From contig JBAQPP010000041.1 in NCBI GenBank assembly GCA_049305865.1, forward strand, positions 12,670-76,669: a stretch of DNA of 64,000 nucleotides. The letters are read 5' to 3'. Origin of the DNA: UBA6263 sp049305865. Lineage in GTDB: Bacteria > Patescibacteriota > Gracilibacteria > Absconditabacterales > Absconditicoccaceae. Under the pieces are notes generated by a model that was not told the DNA's origin, did no database searches, and saw nothing but the letters and a program-made list of their open reading frames with translations. Shown in pieces: positions 1-11,084 of the stretch; position 1 is the stretch's first letter, and the number at the start of each line of letters is the position of its first letter. The translations under genes and the position numbers were made by a program.

Positions 1-1292
1 AAAGATGACCCGTAGTAGTAATATTTGGATGACAACTTGGAGATGAATGAAAATGAAAAGTCACATCGCAATTTAAAGATGCAGACTATGTAGCAGTTTG
101 ACCATGAGGAGCAAATGCATGACATACAGTAGTATTAAAAAATTGAAAATCATTAGCTTTGCATGAATTGCCATGAGGAGCAATCATAGAAAAAGCCAAA
201 GTTTATATATGACAATGAAGAAGTGTTAATATTTCTGGCTTATATACAGAGATCAAACAACTTGAAGAAAATTGATACGATATGAAATGAAAAGTTATAG
301 TTGCATGAAATGCACAAATAATATTTGACAATTTACAAAAAAAATTAGATAGAATTATAGAATGATTAAAATCAAAACCAGTCTGAACAACAGCAAAATG
401 AATGTGACCTACAGCAGGACTAAAAGCTCTTAGAACTGGACCAAATTTCAATATATTACTAAATGATGATTCTACTCAACTTAGAGAATTTATGGAAGTA
501 AACTGCAATTTATTCAATTGATTAAATTTTGAAGAAATACGAAATGAAATTGAAGAAGAAAAAACATTATTAAATAAAATGATAGCTGAATGATATGTTT
601 CAATAGACACAAATAATATGTTATTGAATCAAGCTGCTCATGAATGAAAAAAAATTCTAGTCGAAGCATCTCAATCAGCGATGCTTGCAGCAGATTGATG
701 AATGTATCCATACAATACATCCAATGATACATGAGTGAATTGAATAATGAGCGCTCTAAATTTGCCTGAGATAAATACAAGTATAGCTGTTTTCAAATCA
801 ATCAAATCCAAAGTATGATGATGATTCTTCCCTACCAAATTTGAAGATATAGAATTTGCCCAAGCATATAGAAATAAATCATGAGAGTATGGAGCTACAA
901 CCAAAAGACCTAGAGATGTATGATATTTAGATGCTGTAGAGTGAAGAAAAGTACTTAGAACAAATAAGACCGATATCATAATATTTACCAAAGCCGATAT
1001 GTTATCAGAGCTTTGAAAAACAGCCAAAGTATGAGAAGAATACATAAACAAAGAAACGTGAAAAATTTACAGACATGAAGTACCTACCACAAAAGAAGAA
1101 TATAGTCAAATTGAAGTACAATACTGACCACAGTTTGATCTAAGTCAAAATGTCACATGATTAAAAAGTGCTGAAGACCTACCTGAAGAATATAGAAAAT
1201 ATATAGATTATATGTTGGATCAACTAGAGTTTAAATGAAATGTATTACTAGGCACATGACCATGTCCAGATGATTTTGTAGTTTATAAATAA
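1..1292 (+). CDS. purA: Adenylosuccinate synthetase, 5' end cut by window
   Basis: Makes adenylosuccinate from IMP, aspartate and GTP, the first committed step from IMP to AMP in the cytoplasm. The frame is open from the window edge (first full codon at base 3) to a TAA at 1290. About 20 residues after the edge the family's GDEGKGK nucleotide-binding motif appears, followed by NAGHTV, then QGRSVNISGLY, GTTAKGMGPT and, near the end, GTGPCPDDF. About 429 residues are visible, close to the usual full length of about 430, so only a few N-terminal residues are missing. Both GK glycines in GKGK are TGA codons. AMP made here could feed the RuBisCO route encoded near 47-51 kb; that link is inference. 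Confidence 0.95.
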
Positions 1293-1317
1293 ATTTTAAA
1301 TTATCATCAATAGTAAA

Positions 1318-1776
1318 ATGTTAGATAAAGAAAATTCACAAGAATTAATAATATCTATTGAATCAGTCTATTCACGATTAAAAACAAATGATATTTTTAG
1401 TCAAAAACGTGATTTTAATTTAATAGGCATGCATGCACTTAGTCAATTACAAGTGTGTTTAAATATAGAGACAGAAGAATTTGACACTCAAAAGTATAAA
1501 AACAAAATAATAAAACTCGAAACACAAATAAATATATGAAATACTATCTTAGATCAGATAAATAAATGAATTCTAACAGTAGAAGCATGAGCAGATAAAC
1601 AAGAAGAAGTAACTCAACAACTAAAAGATACAGTACAAAATAATTTAAATAATCTAGAATCAAGCAAAAAAAAACTAGAAGAATTTTTGCTCAAGACTTC
1701 CATAATAGCTAAATACAAAAAAGATAACGACAAATACGAAAAAGAAATACTAGAAATTCTTGATATTATCCAATAA
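1318..1776 (+). CDS. Small coiled-coil protein, unknown function
   Basis: A 152-residue protein that I do not recognise. The second half is rich in Lys, Glu, Gln and Asn with leucine/isoleucine spacing typical of coiled coils (about residues 60-145, including LESSKKKLEEFL). There is no signal peptide or membrane segment, so it is probably cytoplasmic. Several glycines are TGA; reading TGA as stop would end it after 73 residues. It starts 25 bp after purA and is followed 21 bp later by the acetyltransferase gene, so the three are probably co-transcribed. Confidence 0.7.
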
Positions 1777-1797
1777 AATTTATATCAGATTAAATTA

Positions 1798-2328
1798 ATG
1801 CGAAGAACTATTGAAAATTATAAACAAGAAAAAGAAAAAATTATAGGTTTCTTAGAAAAAAATGACAATGAGCTTCCCACACCTATATCTGAATTCCCAC
1901 TAGGCATAGAGTGAACAGCAAATCTTTTTAGTGAAAAATGAAAAATTATTATAGCAGAAATTTGAGAAGAAATAGTTTGATTACTTTGACTAACATTTTG
2001 AGAACCAAGCAAAAATTACGAGAATCCAGAAATAGGATATATTTATCTTACAATATTTAACGAAAAAGATAGAAGAAAAAAAAATATGATAATCTGATTA
2101 TTCAAAAAATTATTAGAAGAGATGGAAAATAGATGAATCAAAACAATAAGGTTCAAAGCAGATACTACAGTAGAATATAACAATAATTTGTATAGAAAAT
2201 TTGCCAAATTAGTTTGTTTACAAAAAAATACCCAATGAATTGATTGTAATTTATACGAGACAGATGTTGATCAATTATATAAATCTCTTTTTATAGAAAA
2301 TAATTTTCGCCCATTATTAGAAAAATAA
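1798..2328 (+). CDS. GNAT-family N-acetyltransferase
   Basis: A 176-residue protein with the GNAT fold pattern: a strand with EIVGLLGLTFGE (about residues 58-70), then GYIYLTIF, then a basic acetyl-CoA-loop-like stretch RRKKN leading into the helix IIGLFKKLLEEMENRGI, and a final strand IRFKADTT. GNAT enzymes transfer acetyl from acetyl-CoA to amines; the substrate cannot be told from sequence. The loop lacks the classical Q/RxxGxG/A glycines (it reads RRKKNMI), so CoA binding is likely but catalytic competence is uncertain. Last gene of the purA-led run; convergent with the next gene, whose stop is 10 bp away. Confidence 0.65.
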
Positions 2329-2338
2329 TTTAATATTT

Positions 2339-3811
2339 CTATAATTTCTTATTTATCATTTCTCTCGTCTTAGGTCACAAATATCCACATAAACTAGAAT
2401 TGTCGTTTAAAGAAATTAAACTATTCTTTTTCTGAAATTCACATAAAGCATTTATTACCCCCTTTGAATAAATTCAATCTATCTTAGCAAAATATAATTT
2501 TTCTCAACTTAAAAATCTCTGCAATGTCCTAATTTCTCAATTTTGGTCTCATTTTTTATATGCCCTATAAAACTGAAACGACTTTTCAGTAATCCTTTGT
2601 AAAGTATGTGTCGTCTTTAGCGGTAAAGCTGGCTTATCTAAGGGGAAAGACTGAAGATTTTCTTGAACACTTTCTTTCAAAACCAACAATCCTTCATTAT
2701 CATTTATCAATCAGTTTAATTTATTTCTTGTCACAGGGCCAAGCCATCATTTAGAGAGAAGATTTGGATCATCAGGAGATAATATTCAGTTTTTTAACTG
2801 AAATGCATATACAGCATCTATAGTTCTAGTATCCAATATTGAATTTATATTTCAAGTATAATATGATAAATTATTTAGAATTATTTGTAATTTTTTTATA
2901 TCTTCTGATTTATCTAATTTATTAAAAGGTTTTGTGAAATATTGTTTCAAAGTAAGCTCAATTTCAGTCTTTTTAAATACATTTCTAGCATCTTTTTTTA
3001 TACTATCCAATGTGCCTACGGCCCACAAATCTCAAGGATAAAATCACTTATTTTTTACATCTTGTTTCATCACAAAGCTGGTAGGAGAAGAGAACATACC
3101 ACAATTAATATTTTTTTTTGAAAGTATTCATTTTGATACTTGATATCTACATAAAGCATCTTTAGTCTCTGTTCCAAAAAATCATGTCTGTTTGCCATCT
3201 TTTAAATATCAAAATTTTATTAGGTATTTTTGCAATGTCGATACCCGAGCATCATTTCTTTCTGGTCAAAGTTTCACAACCCAAAGTGCAATATCAAAAA
3301 AATTTGTATAAAAAGGGATCTGTTCAAAATTAAATCAGATTTTTAAATTATTTCATTTTATTTTATCTACACTACAAAAATATCAAGACAAAGTCTGTTT
3401 ACCAAAAGTCAAAGCTCTAATCAGTCATTCTTCTCATCTTCACATCCATATATCGATGCGGTCTCCATTGTGTCATCTCTCACCAGAAAGCACGATAGCT
3501 CATCCTCTATCCTCTATCTGTCATATCCCAAATCATGGAAAATATACAACAGTACCAAATGCATAAGTTTTGGGTCAAGCAAGCATACCATTAAACACTT
3601 TTTTTCATCATGCTCCAGCTATTCCCTCTCAATTAAGTATTTTTTCTTGTATATAATCTGATCTATAATAAAAAGCCTGACCACTAACTGGTGAATAATA
3701 TGCTGTTACGACAAAAGTTCTTTTTTCACACTCACTTTCTATATCAAATCAAAAAGCAAATCAAAAAAGCACAAATAAAACAGATAATCATAACAAAAAT
3801 TTAAAATTCAT
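2339..3811 (-). CDS. Secreted 3D-domain / peptidoglycan-binding protein
   Basis: A 490-residue exported protein. Residues 1-22 form a hydrophobic signal sequence (FLLGLSVLFVLFGFAFG). Residues about 25-135 resemble the 3D (double-psi beta-barrel) domain of cell-wall-active proteins: TAYYSP, a Gly-rich stretch, YAFGTVVYFPG, EDRGGAI and DRIDIWMG, with the conserved aspartates. Three repeats resembling peptidoglycan-binding domain 1 follow (about residues 185-230, 290-355 and 415-490), each with the LQ..L...GYL/GP.TR pattern. Likely role: binding or cleaving peptidoglycan outside the membrane. Many glycines are TGA. The start is the only ATG before the signal sequence. Lytic activity is inferred from domain architecture only. 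Confidence 0.75.
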
Positions 3812-3978
3812 TTAAAATAATCAATAAATAAATCTAATTAATTATATTTTTTTATATAAAATTTTCAAATTATTGACAAATTTTTCCAAAATATATTTGC
3901 ATAAAAGCATATTTTAGATATAAAATTAAAAAAACAGTATCTATAATCATAAAGACACAAATTTAATATAAATTTATA

Positions 3979-4530
3979 ATGCCAATTATTATGCAAAACA
4001 AAAAAAGATTCATAATTTGGGGAACCATTACAACTCTTATAATAATGATCATTCTAACAAAACAATTCATCAGCGAAATTCAATGGAATGAAACTATTGC
4101 CTACATCGTAATAATACTAGCCATTGCTTGTATATACGAATTATATAAATGGTTAAAAACCCACAACAGATCATATCGTATCGCCTTCAGCATTGGAACA
4201 TTAGGCGCCTTGCTTATTATCCGAGTAAATGGTGCTGTTGGGATCATAGGAAGTGAAGATAATCCCGCCAACTTGATGTATTGAGCAGTATTGTTTACTA
4301 TAATCTTAGGTTCCTTAATATCTACCTTCAAACCACGCTGAATGGCACTCACACTGTTTGCTACAGCAATCGTTCAAATTCTTGTTCCTGTATTCGCACT
4401 ATTTATATGGCCAGCACAAACTTCCTGGGGTGAAGCAGGCGTAATAGGTGTATTAGTTTTTAATTCCGTATTTGCAGGAATTTTTATCATATCTGCATTA
4501 TTTTTTCAACGCGCAAGATTAAAAGAATAA
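3979..4530 (+). CDS. Multi-pass membrane protein, unknown
   Basis: A 183-residue protein with four to six hydrophobic segments (about residues 12-28, 38-54, 70-90, 102-118, 122-145, 152-175), certain to be in the membrane. I recognise no family motif. Codon use is unusual for the window: only two of about 13 glycines are TGA, the rest GGN, and TGG, GCC, ATC and CGC are more frequent than in neighbours. It is a single-gene unit between a 167-bp AT-rich gap and a short palindromic region. Recent acquisition from a standard-code organism, or a gene class that avoids UGA, would both explain the composition. Confidence 0.7.
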
Positions 4531-4592
4531 ATAAATCAACAATATTAACTCATCTTGAAACTGGATGACAATTTCCTAATATACCTGTATAC

Positions 4593-4632
4593 AAAACGTT
4601 TATACGTTTATACGTTTTAGCGCTTAAGCGCC
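4593..4632. repeat. Palindromic intergenic element
   Basis: Two adjacent inverted repeats in the gap after the membrane protein: AAAACGT...ACGTTTT (4593-4618, enclosing two TATACG steps) and the perfect palindrome GCGCTTAAGCGC (4620-4631). There is no T-run, so it is a poor terminator. A related string (TTTTTACGCTTAAACGCT) lies just upstream of prfA near 63155. Confidence 0.4.
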
Positions 4633-4635
4633 TAC

Positions 4636-4830
4636 ATGTGACTTGAAAAAAAATTCAATAAACGATTAATAAGTTTTATAATATGATGATCAATATTTAA
4701 GCTAGCAAAAAAATGAGGCTTAGAATTGAAAGAAAAGGCATGATCTGTAGGTAAGATCAAAGATTTTTTTGATTCATGAATCAAAGAGATGAAAAAAGAC
4801 ATAAATAAAATCAATGATAATATTAAATAG
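4636..4830 (+). CDS. Small amphipathic protein, unknown
   Basis: A 64-residue frame with five TGA glycines, invisible if TGA is a stop. It begins MGLEKKFNKRL, has a mildly hydrophobic stretch with a glycine pair (SFIIGGSIFKLAKKGG, residues 13-28) and ends in a Lys/Asp-rich amphipathic helix. No family recognised. It starts 4 bp after the palindromic element and stops 74 bp before the LRR gene. Moderate confidence, because short frames arise easily when only two codons are stops. Confidence 0.45.
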
Positions 4831-4904
4831 ATAAAAAATTGACAATAATCCACATTAAAATATAATAAATACAGTATAATTGTATTTATTTTTTATTTAA
4901 AAAA

Positions 4905-5408
4905 ATGAACGAACCATTCAAAGAATGAGATATGGGACAAAAATGATCTAATTCAATAAACCAAAATTCTAATATTACAGAAGTTATAAAATGAGAAAAA
5001 ATAGATTTATCACAAAAAGATCAAACAAATGAAGAAATAGAAAACATACTTAAAAAAATAGGAAATCCAGAAAATATAAAAGAGATCAACTTATCATATA
5101 ATCAGCTAAATACTATACCACAATCCATTTTTAAATTTACAAATCTGGAAAAATTAGACTTAACATACAATAATATAAAATCTATACCAAACAACATATG
5201 AATACTTAAGAATCTTAAAAAATTAATATTAACATCCAATCCATTAAAAAACAATTTACCAATAGAAATAAGAGGACTCTCATTAGAATATTTAGAAATA
5301 GATATACTAAATGAAAATGATCAATATTTAAGAAATATCATAAAAAAAATCAAAGAAAATATAGTAGATACATACTGAGATGATAAAGATAGTTGAGGCC
5401 GATGATAA
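4905..5408 (+). CDS. Leucine-rich-repeat protein
   Basis: A 167-residue protein with three to four LRR units (about residues 60-125): INLSYNQLNTIP, LDLTYNNIKSIP, LILTSNPLKNNLP. This is the bacterial LxxLxLxxNxLxxIP type that forms a curved protein-binding scaffold. The N-terminal about 55 residues are polar and carry TGA glycines; the tail is acidic and ends GRG. No signal peptide is evident. The partner is unknown. It converges with alr, the two stops being 6 bp apart. Confidence 0.7.
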
Positions 5409-5414
5409 AAATAA

Positions 5415-6590
5415 TTAAATAATTTCTCTCCTAATCCCCTTATCCAACTTTACAAGAAATTCATAGGTAATCATTCAACTCTGCTCCACCAAACTTTTTA
5501 GAGTATTTTTGGAAGATATATTTTCACTAATTATCTCTATTTCATCATATAAATTAGCAGATCAGTCTACTAATATGCTACACATATTCATACATATAGT
5601 TCAGACTTGTTTAAAATATTTTCTTCATCCATTACCAAACATTAGCTTTCAACTTATAGATCTAGGTAATCATTCAGCATAACCAAATGGAATAGTTGCA
5701 ACTTTTTCATTTTCATAAGATTTATATTCTTGGCCATAGCTCACTCATTGCCCATATGACAAATTATGTAAAGAAACAATTCTAGACATAATAGTCATTG
5801 CTGGTTTGAGTTTTTTTCATTGAACAAATTTTTCATCTGACTGCTCTAATGGATTATAACCATACATTGCTAATCCAGGCCTAAATGCATTGAAAAAATC
5901 ATCTTTCATTTTCATCATTCATGCACTATTTCATATATGCCTTCGCATAGGAGAGTATCCAGCATTTACAATCTCATAATACATCTTTTTAAATTTTTCA
6001 ATCTGATCGTCTATATTATTTCAATATATCTTATCTGCACTATGAAAATGTGACATCACACCAGTAACTGCTATTTTGGGGTATTGTTTTAGTACATCAA
6101 TAAATTTTATTAAATTCTCTTCATCTATTCACTCTCTATTCATTCAAGTATTTAAAAAAATATGTATTCTGACCTCCTTATTCATTTTTCAAATTACTTC
6201 CAATGTTTGAATATTTGAAATACAAAAAGTGGTTCTTTTAAAATTAAAGTTATAATAATTTTCGGGTAAAGTTTCTCCAAGTAATAAAATTTCTTGTTTT
6301 GCATATTTTTTTACTATCATATACTCTGGGAAACTATCTACGACTATATATGGCACATCTAGTTTTCTAATTATCTTTGTGATTTGTTTGAGTCAGTGAC
6401 CATAGGCATTAGATTTAAGTACAGGAAAAATTTCTGCTTTGGGTTGTAATGATTGTAATACTTCCATATTATTTATAATATTTTTTTTATTGATATATAT
6501 CACATTCATTGGATCTGGATTTGGAAGAAATATCTTACGAAGAAATGAAATCATCAAATATATAGAAACTAAAAAATAATAGCTCATCAC
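5415..6590 (-). CDS. alr: Alanine racemase
   Basis: PLP enzyme interconverting L- and D-alanine for peptidoglycan. The PLP-lysine motif is VLKSNAYGHG, followed by the barrel strands (PYIVVDSF, RIHIFLNTGMNR, VTGVMSHFHSAD, RHIGNSAG, FRPGLAMYGYNP) and the C-terminal catalytic tyrosine in VSYGQEY, then TICMNM. The frame gives 391 residues from base 6590; the family norm is about 370. The first 27 residues form a hydrophobic extension (MMSYYFLVSIYLM...), so translation may begin instead at Met28 (base 6509), which matches family starts better. Convergent with the LRR gene. Together with murD/murL it shows that the organism makes its own wall precursors. Confidence 0.93.
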
Positions 6591-6633
6591 TAATATACAA
6601 ATTATTTTTTTTGTTTCAATGTTTTAGCATAAA

Positions 6634-6665
6634 AAAAATCTCGCCAGTAAAACCAACGAGACTTT
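6634..6665 (-). terminator. Rho-independent terminator
   Basis: Read on the minus strand, the arms GTCTCG and CGAGAT enclose a 13-base loop and are followed by a run of T. It lies directly after the stop of the two-half protein (6684), so it ends that transcript before alr. Confidence 0.7.
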
Positions 6666-6683
6666 TAAGTAGATTGAAATGAT

Positions 6684-7364
6684 TTAATCTTCCCAGTATA
6701 TAAATTCCGGGTTGATTCCATCTTTATCAAAGAGGATAAAAACAAGATCATTTTCAGAATCATCATCTGTCCGGCCAATGCTTTTTTGGGAACTGAAAAA
6801 CCCAACAGCATAATTTACCATAACTGTAAGAAATTTTTCTCCATAGTTTGGTATACCTACAAAAGTCCCAATCTTATCCTTATCGACAGCATCAATCATC
6901 ATAACACGTATGATAGCATTACGACCATTGAGCATATAATTAGGATGATTAAAATATTTCTTCAGCTGAAATTTGTCCAGTCGAGAAACATTTATAAGGG
7001 TCTTAAGGTTAATGCCTGGTAAAGGCGGATGCTTGTCATCCCAATAAATAAAACGACAAATGAATTCAGTTTCTTCTTTGTTGGCATCAAATAAAATAAT
7101 AACATCTTCTGCTTCCAAAGTAATAAGTTGAACAGATGGAAATCCATCAACTTCCAAATGAAACTGTAAACAATCAGCTAGTTGGTCAACATCTACCAAT
7201 TTGCCAAATATCACTTTAGAATCATTTTGCAATTGCATATTTCTAATACACACATATCTACCCTTTAACCTGTAGTTCATGTGTGTAAAATATTGCATAA
7301 ATTTCTCCTGAAAAATGCGATGGAGTACAATTGCTGTACGGATGTTAAAGTTAAATTTTTGCAT
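6684..7364 (-). CDS. Two-half (internally duplicated) protein, unknown
   Basis: A 226-residue protein made of two similar halves. Residues about 30-110 contain YRLKGRYVCIRNM, a KVIFGKLV step, ILFDAN, then FIYWDD. Residues about 140-226 contain YMLNGRNAIIRVM, KIGTFVGI, ILFDKD and the C-terminal FIYWED. The order and spacing of these blocks show an ancient tandem duplication. I know no named family with this pattern. It has no signal peptide or membrane span. All 11 glycines are GGN and none is TGA, unlike most genes here. It has its own terminator and a 157-bp AT-rich upstream gap, so it is a single-gene unit. Confidence 0.8.
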   Translation of the reverse strand: MQKFNFNIRTAIVLHRIFQEKFMQYFTHMNYRLKGRYVCIRNMQLQNDSKVIFGKLVDVDQLADCLQFHLEVDGFPSVQLITLEAEDVIILFDANKEETEFICRFIYWDDKHPPLPGINLKTLINVSRLDKFQLKKYFNHPNYMLNGRNAIIRVMMIDAVDKDKIGTFVGIPNYGEKFLTVMVNYAVGFFSSQKSIGRTDDDSENDLVFILFDKDGINPEFIYWED

Positions 7365-7521
7365 ATATAGATTTTTTTTAGTTGTTTTATTTTTACATTT
7401 TATAGAGATTTTATCAAAAAAGTCAATTCATTAAAATAAAAAAACAAAATACCCAATTGAAATAACGAAATAAAAATCTATAAATCAATCCGCAAACTAT
7501 TTTTATGCTTCAAATTCAGTT

Positions 7522-10092
7522 ATGGATCAACAACAAGCATTATTCACAAGCCAAGCAATATCTTGTCTAAAAAACTCAAATAGAATAGCCATATCTCATA
7601 ATAAGAAAATTATCCAAGCAGATGATTTGTTTTTATGAATATACTGATTTATCAGACAGCACCAATATTTCTCTATATTCTGTAATATTACCTGATTAAA
7701 AAACATTGAAACACTAGATGAATACTATCAAAATAGATATTGAGATTTTAGTGTTTTGTCATTTGAAACAAAAACACTTAACCTAAATGCAAAGATAAAG
7801 AAAGAAATACAAGAGCTAACAAAAAGCTGATTTAAGCAAACAGATTTTATTATCCTATTCTATATATCAATTTTGAATTTGTCTACCACTTTAAAGAAAT
7901 TACTAAACAAGCATAATATAGACATAGATACGCCAATTAAGAACTGCAAAAACCTTATCAAAAACCCCATCATAAAGAAGGCTTGAGCATTTGCATTTTT
8001 AGAAATATTACATAAAATCTTAACTAAGTTAAATTTAGATCCTAAAGACGTTAAGATTATGAAAGTTCAAAACATTGATAACATTGAAAATGTTAATATG
8101 CTATTAGATGCTGTAGAAAGCGAAATTTGAGAACAAGTAGAAAATTCTACCATTAATGCTACTTCAAAAAAAGAAGAAAAAAAATTAACAATAGAATATT
8201 TCTGAACAGATCTTACAAGAGAGTCTAAAGACTGATTTATCGATCCTATTATATGAAGATCAAAAGAAATAGATCAGATGATCTACACGCTTTTGAGAAA
8301 ATCCAAAAACAATCCTCTACTTATATGAGAAGCTTGAGTTGGTAAAACTGCTATAGTTGAATGATTAGCTCAAAAAATCACAAGATGAGAGGTACCAGAA
8401 AGATTAAAAAATAAAAGATTATTTTTGTTAGATATGTGAACATTGGTAGCTGGGACAAAATATAGATGAGAATTTGAAGCTAGGATGAAATCCATATTGG
8501 AAGAAGCAACAGATCCTACAAATAACATCATACTTTTTATAGATGAGTTACATACTATTATTTGAGCATGATGACAAGAACACAACGACGCAGCACAGAT
8601 GCTAAAGCCATTACTTTCAAGAGGTAAAATCAAATTAATATGAGCAACTACATTTGATGAATATCAAAAATATATAGAAAAAGATGCCGCACTCAAAAGA
8701 AGATTTCAAGAATTAATAGTAAACGAACCAGATGCCGCAAGTACAAAAGAAATACTTATGTGATTAAAACAAACTTATGAAGATTTTCACTGAGTACAAA
8801 TCAGCGAAGAAAGTGTAGAAACAGCTATTAATCTCAGTAGGAGATATATATTGAATAAATATCTACCAGATAAAGCGATAGATATACTTGATGAAGCATG
8901 TGCTAGAAAATCAACAATGGAACAAAAATTGGAAAGCGACGAAGAATTTACAAAAGCACAAAAACAGATAACAGATATACAGGTAAAAATAGAAGAAGCT
9001 ATAGAGAAACAAGATTATTTCTTAGCTGCTGAACTCAAAGAAAAAGAAGAAAAAATAAAACTTAATATGCAAAAAATCAGGACTACAAAAGCAATTCCAA
9101 CTCATTTGAGACCTACCATACTGCCCACTGATATATGAAATGTACTAGCAGACAAAACATGAATACCATCAAACATAGTTAATGAAGATGAGATCACAAA
9201 ACTTAGAAGATTGGATGCTGACCTCAAAGAACATATCGTATGACAAGATGAAGCAGTTGAATCTGTAGTTAAGACACTTACAAGAAGTAGATTATCTGTA
9301 ATCAATAGGAAAAAGCCTATTTGATCTTTTCTATTCCTAGGGCCTACATGAGTAGGTAAAACTTACTTAGCAAAACTGATAGCAAAAAATTATTTCTGAG
9401 ATGAAACTGCTATGATCAGACTAGATATGTCAGAATTTATGGAAAAATTTTCTATATCCAAAATCATAGGTTCTCCAGCTGGTTATGTATGATACGAAGA
9501 ATGATGAAATCTCACAGAAGCTGTGAGAAGAAAGCCATATTCAGTAATACTTTTTGATGAAATAGAAAAAGCCTCTACAGAAGTATTAAATATTATGCTT
9601 CAAATACTTGATGAATGACAACTCAAAGACAGCAAATGAAGACTCATAGATTTCAAAAGTACAATTATAATTATGACAAGTAATATCTGATCAGAAGAAT
9701 TCACCAAAAAAAAATGAACGATCTGATTCTCTGCATGATGAACAGAGCAAGAAATCGATGAAAAAAAATTTGAAGATATAAAAGGTAAAGTAATGGAAGA
9801 ACTCAAAAATTTCCTATCCCCAGAGCTTCTAAACAGAATAGATTATAAAATAGTTTTTAGACATTTATCAAAAGCTAACTTTACAGATATATTCAAAATC
9901 AATCTTCAAGAATTTTTAGCTACTCGAGCTCAAAATTCTACCGTAGAACTACCAAAATTCACAGAAAAAAAGATAAAAGAAATTTCAGAAAAAATCTACG
10001 ATCCTATGTACTGAGCAAGACCTATAGAAAGACATATACACGATGAAATAGAACCCATGATAATTAAAAAGCTAATGGAAGAAAAGAAATAA
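7522..10092 (+). CDS. clpC: ClpC-type AAA+ unfoldase
   Basis: An 856-residue class I Clp/Hsp100 ATPase that unfolds proteins for degradation or remodelling. D1 domain: Walker A GEAGVGKT (about 267-274), Walker B LFIDE (about 336), sensor GATTFDEY, arginine-finger region KRRFQ. The middle region is short and carries a UVR-like motif (EKQDYFLAAELKEKEEKI, about 488-505), which argues for ClpC rather than ClpB. D2: Walker A GPTGVGKT (about 608-615), LDMSEFME, SPAGYVGYEEGG, Walker B VILFDEIEKA, sensor MTSNIG. The N-terminal about 200 residues are diverged from the usual Clp-N repeats. I did not find a clear ClpP-binding tripeptide, so its protease partner is uncertain. Confidence 0.9.
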
Positions 10093-10113
10093 TAAATATA
10101 TATTTTCAATTTA

Positions 10114-10147
10114 AAAAAATCATCCCATAAAAAACAGGATGATTTTC
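10114..10147. terminator. Bidirectional terminator
   Basis: Arms AAAATCATCC and GGATGATTTT around a short A-rich loop, between the convergent clpC and the small membrane protein. A-runs and T-runs on both flanks allow use in either direction. Confidence 0.75.
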
Positions 10148-10163
10148 CTTAATCTTAAATAAC

Positions 10164-10418
10164 TTAACAAAGATTAAGTGAAGGTTCTTCTTTCGTCCAA
10201 GAAGTTGGTAACATGTATGGAATACAATTAAGTAATATAAACCATATAAAAAGCCAAATTCCAGGTGTGTGATTTAGTGCCCATAAAACTCCGTATTGAA
10301 CAGAGTTAAGTACAGGTACATTTAATACTTGTATAAGTCCTCCCACAAATTGGAAAACAAATACCATAAGTGCTGACAAAAGTAACAGCAGCACAATAAT
10401 TATTCTTAGTGTTTTCAT
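10164..10418 (-). CDS. Small membrane protein, unknown
   Basis: An 84-residue protein with a strong N-terminal hydrophobic segment (IIIVLLLLLSALMVFVFQFV, residues 6-25) and a second one near residues 53-68 (GIWLFIWFILLNCIPY). It is probably a two-span protein with a polar tail ending in a cysteine. Its four glycines are all GGN. It has a proper TAA stop just before the shared terminator, which supports a real gene. No family recognised. Confidence 0.6.
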   Translation of the reverse strand: MKTLRIIIVLLLLLSALMVFVFQFVGGLIQVLNVPVLNSVQYGVLWALNHTPGIWLFIWFILLNCIPYMLPTSWTKEEPSLNLC

Positions 10419-10486
10419 AAGATTATATTTTTTATTTTTTTTACAAAATAATCATAATAAATAATTATAGAAATTCAATAATATCT

Positions 10487-10957
10487 TTATTTCCTTTGAT
10501 CTACAAATCACCCCATATACTTAGCTGTATAAACTTCTTTTCAATCTAAAAATATTTTTTCTTCACCAGAAAAATTGTCTACTTCTCCAAAAAAATTATT
10601 TATATAAGTAATATTATCTTTTTTATATTCTTTTGGTCAACGAAAGGGTTTATCCAATGGTATTAAAGATAATGCCTCCTGTAAAAAAGCATAAATCATT
10701 TTCAAATCAGATATACTATCATTTACAGCTCAATAATAAGTCATAATATATACAGGCTGTCCTTTAAAAAAAACTACTTCCCTACCTCCATAGGGTTCTC
10801 ATCAAAAATAATTATCATGATACTTCCAATTTCAGTTTCTAAAAGTTAGAGTTGTAGAAAAATCTTTTCCACTTTTCTCTGGTCTAGAACTACCTGCAGC
10901 ATAAGTAGATTTTTTCGCTTCTACCAAAAATTCACAAAGTCTATCTTTATCTATCAT
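10487..10957 (-). CDS. DUF5680-like protein
   Basis: A 156-residue cytoplasmic protein resembling the DUF5680 family: FLVEAKKSTYAAG near the N-terminus, then SRP, YHDNYFGGEPYGG, REVVFF.GQPVY.M.YYG and a C-terminal half with WPKEYKKD...Y and YTAKYMGGFVD. Function of the family is unknown. I placed the start at MIDKDRLCEFL because family members begin immediately before this helix. Upstream in-frame ATGs exist (10996 and 11035) but the sequence there is a REP-like intergenic repeat (10991-11015). TGA glycines occur throughout. Confidence 0.7.
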
Positions 10958-10990
10958 AAAGTCATTTATCACAAATAAATCTTTCTCACT

Positions 10991-11015
10991 TGTCATTCTG
11001 AGCAAAACGAAGAAT
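10991..11015. repeat. REP-like element (TCATTCTGAG type)
   Basis: TGTCATTCTGAGC followed by AACGAAGAAT. On the other strand it reads ATTCTTCGTTTTGCTCAGAATGACA. It matches the widespread intergenic repeat style TCATTCTGAGc.aa.cGAAGAAT found in many bacterial phyla, as far as I recall it. Related copies lie at 12375, 40924 and 53689. Confidence 0.5.
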
Positions 11016-11042
11016 ATAATTTCTATATCCTTCATGGAATTT

Positions 11043-11060
11043 ATACCGCAATGGCGGTAT
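11043..11060. repeat. Short hairpin ATACCGC-GCGGTAT
   Basis: Perfect 7-bp stem with an AATG loop, followed by TTCAGGATAAC. The hairpin at 49579-49592 has the same AATG loop and is flanked by GTTATCCTG, the reverse complement of the CAGGATAAC seen here, so the two may be copies of one small element. Confidence 0.45.
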
Positions 11061-11084
11061 TCAGGATAACTAGTTTTAATTTTT

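Noticed and set aside
4636..4853. Minus-strand 73-residue hydrophobic frame opposite the 64-residue gene
   Set aside because: It is antisense to a better-supported plus frame and its hydrophobicity is what AT-rich antisense frames usually give.
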